From NCBI GenBank assembly GCA_029207755.1, contig JARCOQ010000005.1, positions 55,923,449-55,987,448 of the forward strand: 64,000 nucleotides of DNA, written 5' to 3'. This document shows positions 11,901-22,751 of the stretch, piece after piece. Every line of letters starts with the position of its first letter. Position 1 is the stretch's first letter. The stretch is from Chamaea fasciata (taxonomy: Eukaryota; Chordata; Aves; Passeriformes; Sylviidae). A program made the translations under genes and the position numbers. Under the pieces are notes generated by a model. It ran no database searches. It was given only the letters and a program-made list of their open reading frames with translations, and was not told where the DNA came from.

Positions 11901-14900
11901 CACTGAAACAAGATCCAGGCAAGAGTCCCTTCTTGTAGCACACAAGAGATGAGCGAGAGAACTGCTCTCTGTACATCTCCCAGTCCCAAGTCTGAAACTT
12001 TGTCCCCCTTGGTAAGCAGTGTTCTAACGGATGCATCTGGTAACCCCTTGTAGAACTGGCTTTATAGGATTTGCCACATCTGGCTGTTTGGGCACATCAA
12101 CCAATTTCAGGAGCTCCCCGTAGGCATTACTAAGCATCAGGGACTGAAACCCCTCAGAGCCTAAAGGCAACCATGGCCGTGTAATGCTGTAATTATTATC
12201 AAATCAAAGAGAAGAATGACAGGCCTGCACATTCCTGGCAGCCAGGTATGTGCTGTGCATTTACCTTGAAGGGGCTGTGCAGCTCCGGGTGGCGGTGGCG
12301 ATGGACGATGAGCCCGAGGGTGGCCAGTCCTATGAAGAGCCATCGGGAAAAGCTGAAGAAGTTCAGTAGATGGTAGATGTCTCCAATGCACACCATGGCA
12401 GTGACCAAAGGGAACTGAGCATTGTGAATGTGAAATAAAGTCATTAAAGCCATGGATCACCTCCCTCAGCCCCCTGCAGCTACTTCACAACCCCAACATT
12501 TTGGAGGTCAGAGTGCTTTACAAAACAGTGTCAGAGACTGGAGGTAAAAGACCTAAAGGCACTGTTCTGTAGTGCTACAGGAAAGAGTGATCATTTCAAG
12601 ATCAGCAGCATCTTCAATGCTTCATGTCCAAGCCAGGGCAATTATAGCATGCATGATCCAAAAGCCTGTACTGCTGGTACACAGGCTATCTACAATGACA
12701 TCTGCTAAGCTTTTAGCAGGTCAGCCAAGCTCCAACATGCACTGCAGCACAGTTGGGATGGAGCTGGACCACTGCCATAAAAAAACCCCTGAACAAACCA
12801 AAACATGAGACCAGACCATCTCTACAAATGCTCATTCCCTGCATTTCCACCACACCTGGGAACTTTCAATTTAAAAATAGCCAACGCCTGGCAGAGGTAT
12901 TTTCATAAGGCAATATCAAGCAGCACCTGTGGCAGATGGTAGGGACTGTACTTTTAAAAAAGGTGTCTAATGTTATGGGGCAGGGACTTCAAGGTAGTGC
13001 ATTTGCACTGCTGGCTCAAGAGGACTTAATACTTTGCAGCCATTTTCTGTATCCTGCCTTCTTTATTTTTCAGGGGGTAATTTAATGTCTCACCACCCCT
13101 TAAAACTCCTCAGTTTATCCAGTCCTTGCAAGAAAGGCAGGGCAGCAAAAGAACAGGGCATGTCACATGCAGCCAGATTTCCTTACCATTAACATGACAG
13201 CAGGAAGGGGGGTATGCCTTCGAATGTGGATCATGGAGAAGAGAGGAGGCCACTGCCCTTCCCTGGAAGCCACAAACAGAGTCCTAGGAAAAGACAGGGA
13301 GCCCTGTATATTAACATTCTACATCCGCGTTAGAAATGAGATCAGTTGCTGGACTGACATGAGGCATCGAGGCACCCGCTCCCTTCCCCAGCACAAGTCT
13401 CCTATTCAAGCCTACAGGTCTGCCTTTAGCTGCACCTCCATAAAAAGTTTGGTTTGGGTTGGAGCACACTCCCCTGCCATGGGCAGGGACAGCTTCCACT
13501 AGACCAAGTTGCTCAGAGCTCTACTTTGGGGGCATTTGGAAGAAAACCAAGGTTGAGTTCCCATAGCTCTCCCAAGACCAGTTCAAGGCAGTTCAGAGCT
13601 CACCATCAGAACCACTGGCAGTGTCTCCTTGTGGGTGCCTCACTAGCAGAGACCTTTGGGCAAGTCCAAAGTGACCATGAGTGAGCTCAGACTGGAAACA
13701 AGAGTAAGAAAGTGTCTTGCCATCAAAAAAGCAATTAATCTTTCTGGCGAAAGGAAGTGGAGGGATCACAAAGTTCAATCATTTGTAAGAGAAGCTGGTG
13801 CGTCTTATGAAATGGGACTGTCAGCTTTGAAGCCTATATTCTTATATGTGCATATATAGAAAAAATAAAGTGCAATCTCCTCAAATGGCAGATGATTTCC
13901 AATCCTCTGGTCAGCTGCTGGAAAATACAATTTGTCATACTGCCAAGAGACCAGCTACACACAAGAACAGCTACAAAATGAGAGTAGAGAGTTCCTTGCC
14001 TGCATCCCTCCTTTGACTCATGAAAGAGCAATTAGGGAGAAGACAATCACATCCAATTTTATAAACTTAATGTCCTCAAACAAACACGCCAGAGCATCAG
14101 CTGGGCTGAAGAAGGGCCCCAAGCAGCTGGGGCACAAGTGTACAACTGGTTTGATTGCTGTCTCTGTGGCTTTGCAGGGGTGTGGCTGGCAGGCAGCCAG
14201 GGAGGCCCCATCAGTGTTTATATGGACTTTCTGCAGTGATTATGTTAATGATTCCAGGGAGGGGGGAGAGAAGGTCAATAGGGGACACGAAGAACCTCTG
14301 TGCTGTCCAGAGACTTCTCGTCCTCAAAGAAAGCCATTATCTAGAGCAGCTAATGGGAAGGATCATCCACACCTGCATTTAATACAGGGATTCAGGGTAA
14401 TGGATCAGATAACTCATTAGCTTTCAGGCTATGAAACAGTCCTTTCAGATCAACTGATTTTTTCCCTTTGCAATCAAAGCTGTGAAGCAGAACCCAAGGC
14501 AGAGAGTTTGCTCAGCTCCACAGAACCAGCACAACACACTTCTTCAAAAGGTCTGCCCTTCTCTCCAATTTCAAGGTTCCCATAAGGATATGGAGTGTGG
14601 CAGACAGTGAAGCTGGCAAGTTTATTTTTCCACAGAACAAAGCTTTTCTTATTGCTATAACAAGACTTCTTGAACCTTGACTATTGCTTTAGGAATAGCC
14701 CATCCCAGTGACATTTCACTGACTTCAAAGCAAGGTCCTCAAGGGAGAGCTTGCCTAGAGAGCCTCACAACAGAGGGACCCCATGCCCTCCAGCAGCACA
14801 GCTGGGTGAACCCAGTGGAAGAAGACTCAGGCTCACTGAGCAGCTGCCAACATCAACAGAGCCTTTAGTTCGCCAGAAACACGACATTTCGCTTCAAACT

Positions 14901-17900
14901 GTGGATTTAAACTGAAGGGTAAGGGAGAAGATAAAAACCTTTGTGACCAGTCCTGGATACCAAAGTCTGGACCTGGCCAGAAACAGAAAAGGTAGACTCT
15001 TAGCCAAAAGGGACCATCCTGTAGCTGCCAACCTGGGAGTCAAAGGACTTATTTTTCCCACAAGAGTAGCTAAAATGCCACTGTGTGGATGGGTAGTTGC
15101 ACAGCAGGTTGGTGATGCTTCCCTCTGATTCGGTGAGCCAAAAGCATAATAGATCCTTAGGGATGTGACCTTGAAAACGTGAAGATTCCTCCATTCATTG
15201 TTCCAAAGCAGGACAGTGCGACAAGGACAGGGACCACGGAGATCAGGCTTTTGAAGGCTCGCTGCACAAAGCTCTGGAGGAAGAGCAAACGTTACTTTAG
15301 GGAACATGTGGTGATCTCTAGGTGACATCAGGGTCAAAAAAAAAGAAAACTTCTTCCATTGAAGAAGTAATATAGAAGTCATAAATCTCACATTTTCTAC
15401 TGTCATCTACAGGTTACTTTTCATTACTTTTTAGGGACGACAAGAAGAATTTACTGTTGCCCAATAATGCAGAGAAATTACAAAGTAAAAAAGCATTTTA
15501 CAGGAAAACCATCTCTGAAAGACTTGCCATGTTCACAGCATAAGCTGGCCACACGGAGGAGATAACAATAGCAATGACAACTCACCACAGCCACAGCAGG
15601 AGAAGCCAGAACATCTTGTGTTCCCAGGACTGTGTAATAGGAGACGTTGGTGAGCATGTACCCCACGATTACTGTGATCACAGACACGATGACAGCCAGG
15701 GGGATATTTCTACAAGGAAGGGAAACACACACACGCAGAGAACTGCTATCCCTTGTTATGCACAGTATTACTGCAAATTTTATCTGGTAGTACAATTGAT
15801 TGCAGTGAGGTGAACCCACAAACTTATTCCTCCTGTACTGCACTTGGGAAAGCTGCAGGGCCCCCGAGGCTGGTAACCCAGGGCAGCTTCCTCCCAGCCT
15901 TACCGTTCAGGTTTGACCAACTCTTCACGCACAAAGCTGGTCTGAAACCTGCACGATGGGAAGAGACGGGGTGAGAGTCTGAGTCGCGCTGAGGGCACCT
16001 GCCTGCTGCCCGCGGAGCGCCCTCCCATCGCACCTACCAGCCGGAGTATGCGAACATGCCTGCATAGAAAGCCAGGGGGAGCTTATCCAGAACCAGCGAC
16101 TGCCTGTCAAAAGCATCCTGGAAGTTCTCGGTGTGGCCTGCAGAGGAGATAAACAATGGACACAGAGCAGGAAAATGTCAGAGACAAGCTTCTTTCCCTG
16201 TAGGATAACATCCCTTGTATGTCTTGCCCAGACCTGGGAAGATGGTGATTACCTTGGAGCAGGGTATTGAAATTCATTTCATTGCTTTAATTTCAGTGCT
16301 GTTGCTGATACGCTTACTTTCCTACAGTGATATTAAAAAAAGAAAAAAAAATCTATCCCTTGTCCAACTATGGTTGGCATTTCAGGAAGGGCAGCAACAA
16401 TAGCTAGTTGTTTCCAACAGACCCTGCTGTGGGAACTGATCATGGAGACGAGGTTGTCCTCTCTTTTCTTTAAGCCCAAAATTAAGTTGTTAGATTGACC
16501 CCCATGTTCTGTCCCCAGCCCCCTCAGCAGCTGGACACACACTCCTCTTTGATGTGGTGCAGCCAGCGAGGCAGCTAACTCAGCTCTCACTGTGCTCTCG
16601 CCTGTTCCTGCTGCTGGAGCAGTGACCCCAGCCCTGTACTGGCCAGAGCATGGGAACCAAGCTGGAGGAGGGGATGGGAGCAGGGACCTGCCAGTCCAAC
16701 CCACCACCACTCACGCACAGAGGGTGAAGCAAATAAAATTTTCAAAGTAGAGGTGTCTCAGATATTTACCAACTCCCCTATTTTTCCTTCCAGTCCTCTG
16801 CTCAAAATAACAAAACAAAACACAACAACAACAAAAAATGAAAGTCGGGATTTTCTCTAAATTAAACAAAAAAAAATAGGGAAGAGAGAAATGCTGAATG
16901 GCCTCTCATTTGAACACAGTAAAAAGGAATTGCATTCCCAACATTTTCAAACTCAAGGTTTGGTTCCACATCTATGTTCAATTTTCCATAATAAACTGTC
17001 TTTAAGAAGTGAGCTGCTTGCCTAGTTGGGCTTCACCAGGCAAGGTGCGACATGGTGTGGAACACATGGAGAATATCAGGCCATTTCTAGGGAGGTGCTT
17101 CTGCAAGAAGTTCAGTGACAAGATTTGGGCACCTGGGTTTGAAATGCTGGCCCAGCAAGTCTCTAATATGAGCCTGAGCCAAAGAGGTAATGGCAGAGGA
17201 AAGGAAAGAAGTGCAATCAAAAAAAAAAAAAAACCGCACAAGGCAGAGGAATCAGGCAAAATTATTTAGAAGCTCAAAACTGATTTTTAAGCCCAAAAAT
17301 AAAATGCAGTCAATTTGAAAATATGTTTGAAGAAAACTAACCCAAAATACAGCAAAATATAGGAGTGGGCCTATTGAGGTACTTTTATTATGTTCTAAAA
17401 TAATGGCTGGTAAGTGATGGTGCATGAAGAGGATTTATTGCCTGCAATGCATTAATGAGCAATTTATAGTCCCCCATGAGCCACATGAAATACAGCCTCT
17501 CATACTGGAGTCTCTTGGTGAATTCTCCCTCCAGATGTCACCTGCACTTATCCTCCCCACCAGAGGACGGGTGCCAGGGCTCCAGATTGTCATTTGAAGG
17601 CATTCCTAACAATAATGGCTGGGGATTCCTAGCTGCAGGGCAGCCCTTTCGTTCAGAAGCCTGCCAGCCCAGAGGGAGCTTTGCATGTTCAAATGAGCCA
17701 GCTCCAGACATCAGAAAGAAACATGAACACGAAGCCCACTGCCTGTGGTGTTTTCTCTGCAGAAGAAGGTAACAGCATGGCGAGAGAGGAGGCTTCATCC
17801 CTTGAGTGGGAACGCCTTGGGCTTTTCTATAAACTTGGGTTAAATTGGCTTGGATTAGAGCCAATATTCTTGTATCGTTCACAGAAGGTACTACTGGTAG

Positions 17901-20900
17901 GGTTTTTCTCCCCCACTCTGCAAGCAGGCATGAAATCCTGTAGCAAGTTCCTTGCAAATTCACTAAATTACCACTCATCTCAATCTGGAGGTAAAAAACA
18001 TTTATGCCACAGAAGGGTTAGAGATGCCATTACCAGAGTTCAGCTGAGAGCTGATAACTCATTACACAGCTGTGACTGGCACAGGGGATGCTGTCAAATA
18101 TCCTAAATGTCCATCGAATATGTACTGCTTTGGAAAGATTTTGAGCTTCACTGGAAACAGGCAAGTCTGACTCCAAAGAAAGACCATCTGCAGAGAAAGG
18201 TGCCAGTATCACACATCCTCTGACATTAAGACCCACTAAATTTTGGAGAGAGCCCCACCCAGCCAGGTGCATCAGCCCAGTGCAACATTGCAACTTGTGC
18301 CAGCTACATCGGTCTCAGCTACCAGCTAATTCACACCTAGCACATGGACATAGAAAGCTCCTGCCACCTGAGAAAGCACCACACTTGTCACTTGGGACTG
18401 ATAAAAGCCATGATGAGGGACACATTGAGCACCCTCCCTCAGCCATGCAGCAACACTTACCCTGGGCCAGCAGCATCATCCCTGGCACTATGATGAGTGC
18501 AAGAGCCAGGAGTTTGACAATGGAGAGAGCCGTCTGCAGCCGCGCACTCCAGGTGACACTCCAGGAATTGAGGGTGAGGACCGTGTCTGGAGAAAAAACA
18601 ACACTGCTACAGCTGCAGCCTGAGATCAACACACACAGGAAAAAATACAGCAGCTCTCCCTGCCCCAGGGATGCTGGGGGAAGGCCAAATCTTTATGCCT
18701 TAGAGAGGATGCCTGGGGTGAGAGAGGTCAGAAAACATCGGTGTGGTCCAGCACACAGTGTTTAAAGGGGGAGCTGACTTATCCTCCTAAAAGGGAAAGG
18801 GAGGAACCTGGTTTCTGCTGGGTGATCCACACCTGCCTGGGGGAAAGGTGTGGGACATCTCAGCAGCCCACTTCACAGCATTCCCTGTGCCAGTCCACAC
18901 CAGTCTGGGGCAGGCAGGACAGCTTCACGAGCTGGATGCACCAGGAGAGGAGTCCAAAACCTCAAGCCTTACAGCCACAACTCATGTGGCTTTTGCACAA
19001 TTGCACATGGAGAGCTTCTGCTCCCACACCTGGCAAAATCCCCCTACCTAGGGCTCCAGCTGGTCAACTGGAAGGCCCATTCCTCTTCCTAGAGAATACA
19101 GTGGCCATGACCTTGAGTCAGAACATTTTGGTTGGCTGAGGAGGTAAGACGGGACCCTTATCCCACAGTTGTCCCAGGAAATAACACCCCATAAGTGCTC
19201 CAAGTCTAGGGCACAGGCCAAGACGGACAATCCCACAAGTGTTAGTACTTACAGTAGCCCAGGAGAGATACGAGCTTCACTGCAGGGACAGGGGCAGCAC
19301 AGGGGGCGAAAAACGGCTCCAGCATGTAGCGTCCAAATGCCAGGGCAACCACAGCACTGTTGGCAGGCCTGGAGTGGGGAGTGTGGGGGGAACCAAGCAC
19401 AAACTGCTCTGAGGATGGCTGAAAAATGGCATGAGGTAAAACTGCACGAGAACTGGGAAGGGGAGCAAGTTTCCCCACCTGGCTTAATCCTCTCACCCAT
19501 GCAGATGAATTCCCATTGAGTTTTTCTCATAGGTTTTTCTCAGTGAATGGGTTAAAAACCACATGCTGCAAAATGATTAATTTCCAACTTGAAAGCAAAA
19601 GCTGAGATTTATCATACTGAGCAATGCAAGTGTAGTTCATATGTTCTGCTTCATCTAAGCTTACATGAAGGATACAGGTTATTGAGAGGTGAGGACTTCC
19701 TTTTTAATGTTAAAAAAAGTACTTCTTCACAATTTTATAAATCATTTAACTTGGGGCTAAGCCAGGAAGTTGTCTCCACTTTCTGAATCTGGAGAAACCA
19801 AAAATGTTTCACACTGAAAACAGAAAATCTGAAATAAATCTGGCATCTATTGCCAATCTATGAAATATACCACAGCTCTTGGGGGATACGAGCTGCCAGG
19901 GGAGAAGAGAGCTATTCTTCAAATACAGAACACATTTAACATTTGTAACTATTTCCACATTTCATCTTCTTCCTTGTATCACTGAAAAAGCTTTAAAAAT
20001 CATTCAGCTTGTTTCTACTGTTCCCTTTACAAACTGCCTGGGCTATATACCTGGCACCATAACTTTTGGTATTTTAGATTATCACTGCATCCAGGAAGAG
20101 GCAAGCAAACTAAATCTCTTACCTGATAGCAAAAAACTCTGCCCACAGGAATAAGAAGCTTGGCAGAGGCCCAAGCGTCTCCAAAATGTAGATATAATGT
20201 CCTCCAGACTTGGTGATTCTTGTTCCAAGCTCTGCATAACACAAGGCACCTGGAAAAGTTCAGGTAGAAATGTACCAAGTAAATAACCCCAGGGATTTCT
20301 CCTTTCCTGTGTGATTTTTCAGGGATTGAAAAAATCCATTTAAAATAAGCAATGAATGAGAGGAAGAAAAAGAGGCTTAACAGAACCACTTTTCCCTATT
20401 TTTGTGGACTACCATGGTTTGATGTAAGTTTTGAAGTAATTGGCTTACCTGTCAGGTGGAAAGAAATTCTCTATTATGTGGTTAATGTTACAACATTTCC
20501 ATGGATGCTCTAAAGAAGGGTGTGCAATAGAAATGCTGCACAGAGCTACAAGAGGTTTCCTTCGAAAAGATACCCTGGATTCTTGCTTCTCCTCACAGTT
20601 AGACTGGTGAAATACTTTTTACCAAGCAGCTACAGCAGCTCAGCCACAAGCCATGGCTGAACTGGTCATTCCACTCATGTTTTTGATCCCAAACCATGTT
20701 TTTGCGTCCTTATCTTGGTTTTCTCTCTTTTGCATCCAGTGGTGACATGGCCATGCCTCCAAGTCCCATGGCAATCATGCCATATTCAGGTCATGCAGGA
20801 TGGTGACAGCCTCAATGTTTCCTGCCTCCCTGTTGGAAAATTTGTGCAGAATTCCTGTTCAAAGCATCAAATATAGGCAGATAGCTCATCTCGTTTATTC

Positions 20901-22679
20901 CAGTGGGTCCCTTTAAATGCTTCAAGCATGCATATAAGTGTGCTGCTGAGCTCATGCAATGGGACTTGTATATATGCCCCACTCAAAAAAAAAAAAAAAA
21001 AAAGGCATAAAAGAAAGCAGGCCTTTTAAATGTACTGCAAAAAAGTGTCAGAGAAATGATCAGGGGAGGTCATCAAGCTGATGAAAGGAAAGAACAAACC
21101 AACAAATCCAGCTACAAAATGCCATCACTTGATAAAGAACCTCCCAAGGCCCTTTCAGCAGAGTGTATCAAAGGATGCTGTAGATGGAGAAACCTTTGCA
21201 AGTGTAGAGCTTGGCTATGTGATTAGCACACACATTATCATTTACTGCTCTGCTTGGTTAAAAGTAACACCATGCTCACATTATATTGTCAGCTTTTCTT
21301 TAAGCAGAAGTGCATCATTCAAAAACCACACAGAGGTTACAACGTGAAATATTGGTACACATATGCTAAGAACAAGAACAACTTGTTGCCCTATTAACAA
21401 TTGAATGTCCCAATTTCTAAACTTCTAAAATGTACATGCCACAGTGTCAAAGTGGGGTTTTTTGGCATGGAGTATTTCTCCTTTCTTGGAGTTTCGTAGG
21501 GGTTTTTTTGTTGTTGTTTTGTTTGGGGGTTTTTGTTTGTTTTGTTTTTTGTCTTGGGGTGTTGGGGGTTTTTTTTGCTGGGTTTTTGTGGGTTGTTGGG
21601 GTTTTTTGTTTTGGTTTTTTTGTTTGTTTTTAGTAAGTTACAACAGAAGAAGGATGTTAAAGTCACCCACTGTAATAAGCATCAGACTACTCTCCTGGCC
21701 TGGGAGAATTTACAGTTGTCCTAATAGCACCTTTAGAGAGTTTCTGAGATGGTGATTTTATACAGCTAATGAAAGAAACTAAAAGCCATGTGGTTTATCC
21801 ACTGTAACTTACAAGAGCTATGTTATTTCAAAATAACTAGAATGAAACTGTCATCAAAATGACAACCTTTTGTGAGAAAAGACTGGTCTTAAATGACAGA
21901 AATCAAGCCAATAGTAACACAAAGAAAGTGGGGCAGCATCTGACATACCCGCACCATTTCTTACAGACACCCAACACCCCCCCTGGGCTGGTGCATACCC
22001 TGCAGCTCCCCAGGCATTCTGCTCCAGCTGTTCTCTCTAACAGAAAGGAGTCCCATGTGGCATATTGGGACTCTCTCTTCTTACACTCTTCACAGTGTCT
22101 GTGAAAAGCACAGCACAGCCCTCAGATTCCCTTTTAGGTGCCTGCATGTCCTTTCCACCTTACAGAAGGAGTCCCTTGATTCTCTCCCAGCTTTCCTGGC
22201 AGAGACCTTGCTGTCTCCATTTGCAGTCACTGTCACTCCCCTGCCCTGCACTTGTACAGGAATTGATATTCACAGACCATAAGTGCTGGAAGTTTGCCCG
22301 TTACCCCAGGGAAACCATTTGAACTAAAAACTCCTAGTGACCATCCCCTGACTTCTTAAACCTTTGTTGGAGTAGGAACCAGGAATTTTGGGTTTATTCT
22401 TCTCCCAACTTTCTAAACATAAAAACGTGCAGGCTCCCCTCACCTCCCAGGTGCTTAAGCAAATGCTGCCAAAGTTCAGCACTCACCAAACATGGAGAGG
22501 AGCCCACAGGAGAACCAGACGACCAGGGATAATCCCACGCTGCCAGAGTTTTCCAGTACTCCTTTGGGGGAAATAAAGATGCCACTGCCAACCATGCTGC
22601 CGATGAGCAGCGAGAAAGCCCGCAGCAAAGTTATCTTCTTCCTCAGGAAGATGGCTTCTTCTTTCTTGTCTTTCCCCAT
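8908..22679 (-). CDS. SLC7A11L: SLC7A11-like (xCT-like) amino-acid transporter light chain, complete, 12 exons
   Basis: Joined exons 22679-22487, 20249-20123, 19368-19253, 18586-18461, 16137-16038, 15948-15904, 15709-15586, 15273-15170, 13283-13187, 12414-12265, 9963-9789 and 8972-8908 give 1,422 nt, 473 residues plus TGA, with phase kept at every junction. The protein is a 12-TM APC-superfamily carrier of the SLC7 light-chain group, expected at the plasma membrane with the heavy chain SLC3A2. The xCT signatures [10 protein letters not shown] (residues 34-43), LAFGRY (116-121), LEPFF (123-127) and SRWLFIG (367-373) are present. Relative to human xCT (from memory) the offset is a constant 28: R107=Arg135, C130=Cys158 (disulfide to the heavy chain), K170=Lys198, C299=Cys327, R368=Arg396. 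F216 and T302 replace Tyr244 and Ser330. The N-terminus is 28 residues shorter than human. In the TM1-TM2 block I count 33 of 51 identities to human xCT, low for a bird orthologue, and canonical SLC7A11 is not next to KDM7A. A paralogue is therefore preferred. Cystine/glutamate exchange is inferred, not shown. Confidence 0.93.
9789..9963 (-). CDS. SLC7A11L: SLC7A11-like coding exon 11 (TM11-TM12)
   Basis: It encodes residues 395-452 plus one base. [15 protein letters not shown] is followed by SFYSDPVN and [10 protein letters not shown], the last two TM segments of the xCT fold. The acceptor is TTTTTTCCAG and the donor CTGTTTT|GTAAGTA. Confidence 0.95.
11000..11160. other. CpG-rich patch inside SLC7A11-like intron 10
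   Basis: CpG is dense here (for example CAGCGGGCAGCGG and GGGCCCGCGCAGC) compared with the AT-rich surroundings. A second GC-rich patch follows at about 11440-11660. No exon of the transporter lies here. Confidence 0.5.
12265..12414 (-). CDS. SLC7A11L: SLC7A11-like coding exon 10 (TM9-TM10)
   Basis: It encodes residues 345-394. A hydrophobic TM9 is followed by [20 protein letters not shown] and a basic loop ending SPFK. R368 aligns with xCT Arg396. The acceptor is AATGCTCAG and the donor TTCAAG|GTAAAT, phase 0. Confidence 0.95.
13187..13283 (-). CDS. SLC7A11L: SLC7A11-like coding exon 9
   Basis: It encodes residues 312-344. [18 protein letters not shown] then [11 protein letters not shown] matches the cytoplasmic loop between TM8 and TM9 of SLC7 light chains, including the near-invariant ASREG and TPLPAV. 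The acceptor is TTTTCCTAG and the donor TTAATG|GTAAGG. Confidence 0.95.
13448..13520 (-). mobile_element. Truncated CR1 LINE fragment
   Basis: The plus strand reads GGTTTGGGTTGGA, then CCCCTGCCATGGGCAGGGAC and CCACTAGACCAAGTTGCTCA, the reverse complement of the conserved 3' end of avian CR1. The element therefore points along the minus strand, as usual heavily 5'-truncated. It lies in intron 8 of SLC7A11-like. Confidence 0.85.
15170..15273 (-). CDS. SLC7A11L: SLC7A11-like coding exon 8 (TM8, Cys327 equivalent)
   Basis: It encodes residues 278-312. [17 protein letters not shown] matches xCT TM8. C299 aligns with Cys327, the thiol known to react with p-CMBS in xCT. T302 replaces Ser330. The acceptor is GCTCTTCCTCCAG. 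The donor TTCAAG|GTCACA is the weakest in the gene but is the only one that keeps phase and homology. Confidence 0.93.
15586..15709 (-). CDS. SLC7A11L: SLC7A11-like coding exon 7 (TM7)
   Basis: It encodes residues 236-277. [19 protein letters not shown] is followed by TNVSYYTVL and ends ASPAVAV, as in xCT TM7 and the following loop. The acceptor is CCTTGTAG and the donor GCTGTG|GTGAGT, in phase 0. Confidence 0.95.
15904..15948 (-). CDS. SLC7A11L: SLC7A11-like coding exon 6 (45 nt)
   Basis: This very small exon encodes residues 221-236, [16 protein letters not shown]. It aligns with the xCT stretch WFYLNFVTEEVENPEK and is the most divergent conserved block. Acceptor CGTGCAG, donor GAACG|GTAAGG. 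Phase agrees on both sides. It is too short to be found as an open reading frame alone. Confidence 0.92.
16038..16137 (-). CDS. SLC7A11L: SLC7A11-like coding exon 5 (TM6)
   Basis: It encodes residues 188-221. After a variable loop, [15 protein letters not shown] matches the TM6 unwound region of xCT. F216 stands where human xCT has Tyr244. The acceptor is CCTCTGCAG and the donor GGCTG|GTAGGTG. W221 is split across the junction. Confidence 0.94.
16796..16840. repeat. A/C-rich simple repeat
   Basis: (CAAAA)n and (CAA)n on the plus strand within intron 4 of SLC7A11-like. Confidence 0.8.
18461..18586 (-). CDS. SLC7A11L: SLC7A11-like coding exon 4
   Basis: It encodes residues 146-188. The run [12 protein letters not shown] followed by K170 and [11 protein letters not shown] corresponds to TM4-TM5 of xCT. 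K170 aligns with Lys198. The acceptor is TTTTCTCCAG and the donor GCCCAGG|GTAAG. Confidence 0.95.
19253..19368 (-). CDS. SLC7A11L: SLC7A11-like coding exon 3 (heavy-chain disulfide Cys)
   Basis: It encodes residues 107-146. [12 protein letters not shown] is followed by C130 in the extracellular TM3-TM4 loop, aligned with xCT Cys158, which forms the disulfide with SLC3A2. The acceptor is CCCACTCCAG and the donor CTACT|GTAAGT. Confidence 0.95.
20123..20249 (-). CDS. SLC7A11L: SLC7A11-like coding exon 2
   Basis: It encodes residues 65-107 (the split codons are shared). It carries the family motif CYAELGT followed by [12 protein letters not shown] and GPLP, the TM2-TM3 region of L-type transporters. 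The acceptor is CTTTTCCAG and the donor ATCAG|GTAAG. The last codon is split AG/G and gives R107, the equivalent of human Arg135, a residue reported to matter for substrate binding. Confidence 0.95.
20985..21003. repeat. Poly(A) run
   Basis: About 19 consecutive A on the plus strand in intron 1 of SLC7A11-like. Confidence 0.9.
21497..21632. repeat. G/T-rich low-complexity tract with G runs
   Basis: About 136 bases almost entirely G and T on the plus strand (C/A on the transporter's sense strand), with repeated GGG to GGGGG runs separated by T tracts. It lies in intron 1 of SLC7A11-like. Confidence 0.9.
22487..22679 (-). CDS. SLC7A11L: SLC7A11-like coding exon 1 (start codon, TM1-TM2)
   Basis: It encodes residues 1-64 plus the first base of G65. 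The ATG at 22679-22677 sits in a strong ACCATGG context. It is followed by a charged N-terminus, then the KITLLR and [10 protein letters not shown] motifs of TM1 and a second hydrophobic segment ending LLSMFG. The donor is TTTG|GTGAGT. The exon continues upstream as 5' UTR to an acceptor at 22751/22752. Confidence 0.95.
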
Positions 22680-22751
22680 GGTTTTCTTCCAATCACTGGG
22701 GAAGGCCACGCATTCAGGAGCTACAGTCTCCCAAGTGTCCTCAAGGCTCAC
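22680..22751 (-). other. SLC7A11L: 5' part of exon 1: 5' UTR or possible N-terminal extension
   Basis: The acceptor CTTGTCTTACAG lies just above 22751. From there to the ATG the frame is open for 24 codons, beginning GTG AGC CTT and containing no ATG. If an upstream exon supplied an in-phase ATG, the protein would gain about 24 or more residues and approach the human xCT length. I found no such ATG in the one plausible upstream exon, so I treat this as 5' UTR. Confidence 0.6.

Larger units (their letters stand above)
8973..22486 (-). other. Introns of SLC7A11-like
   Basis: Eleven introns run from 194 nt (15710-15903) to 2,237 nt (20250-22486). Apart from the listed repeats and CpG-rich patch I see no other gene in them. 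Long open frames here, for example around 17.5-18.0 kb and 18.7-19.1 kb, show no recognisable protein features and overlap frames on both strands. Confidence 0.7.

Noticed and set aside
20027..20389. 120-codon minus-strand frame as a gene
   Set aside because: Its translation is in the wrong frame over exon 2; the correct frame gives [16 protein letters not shown].
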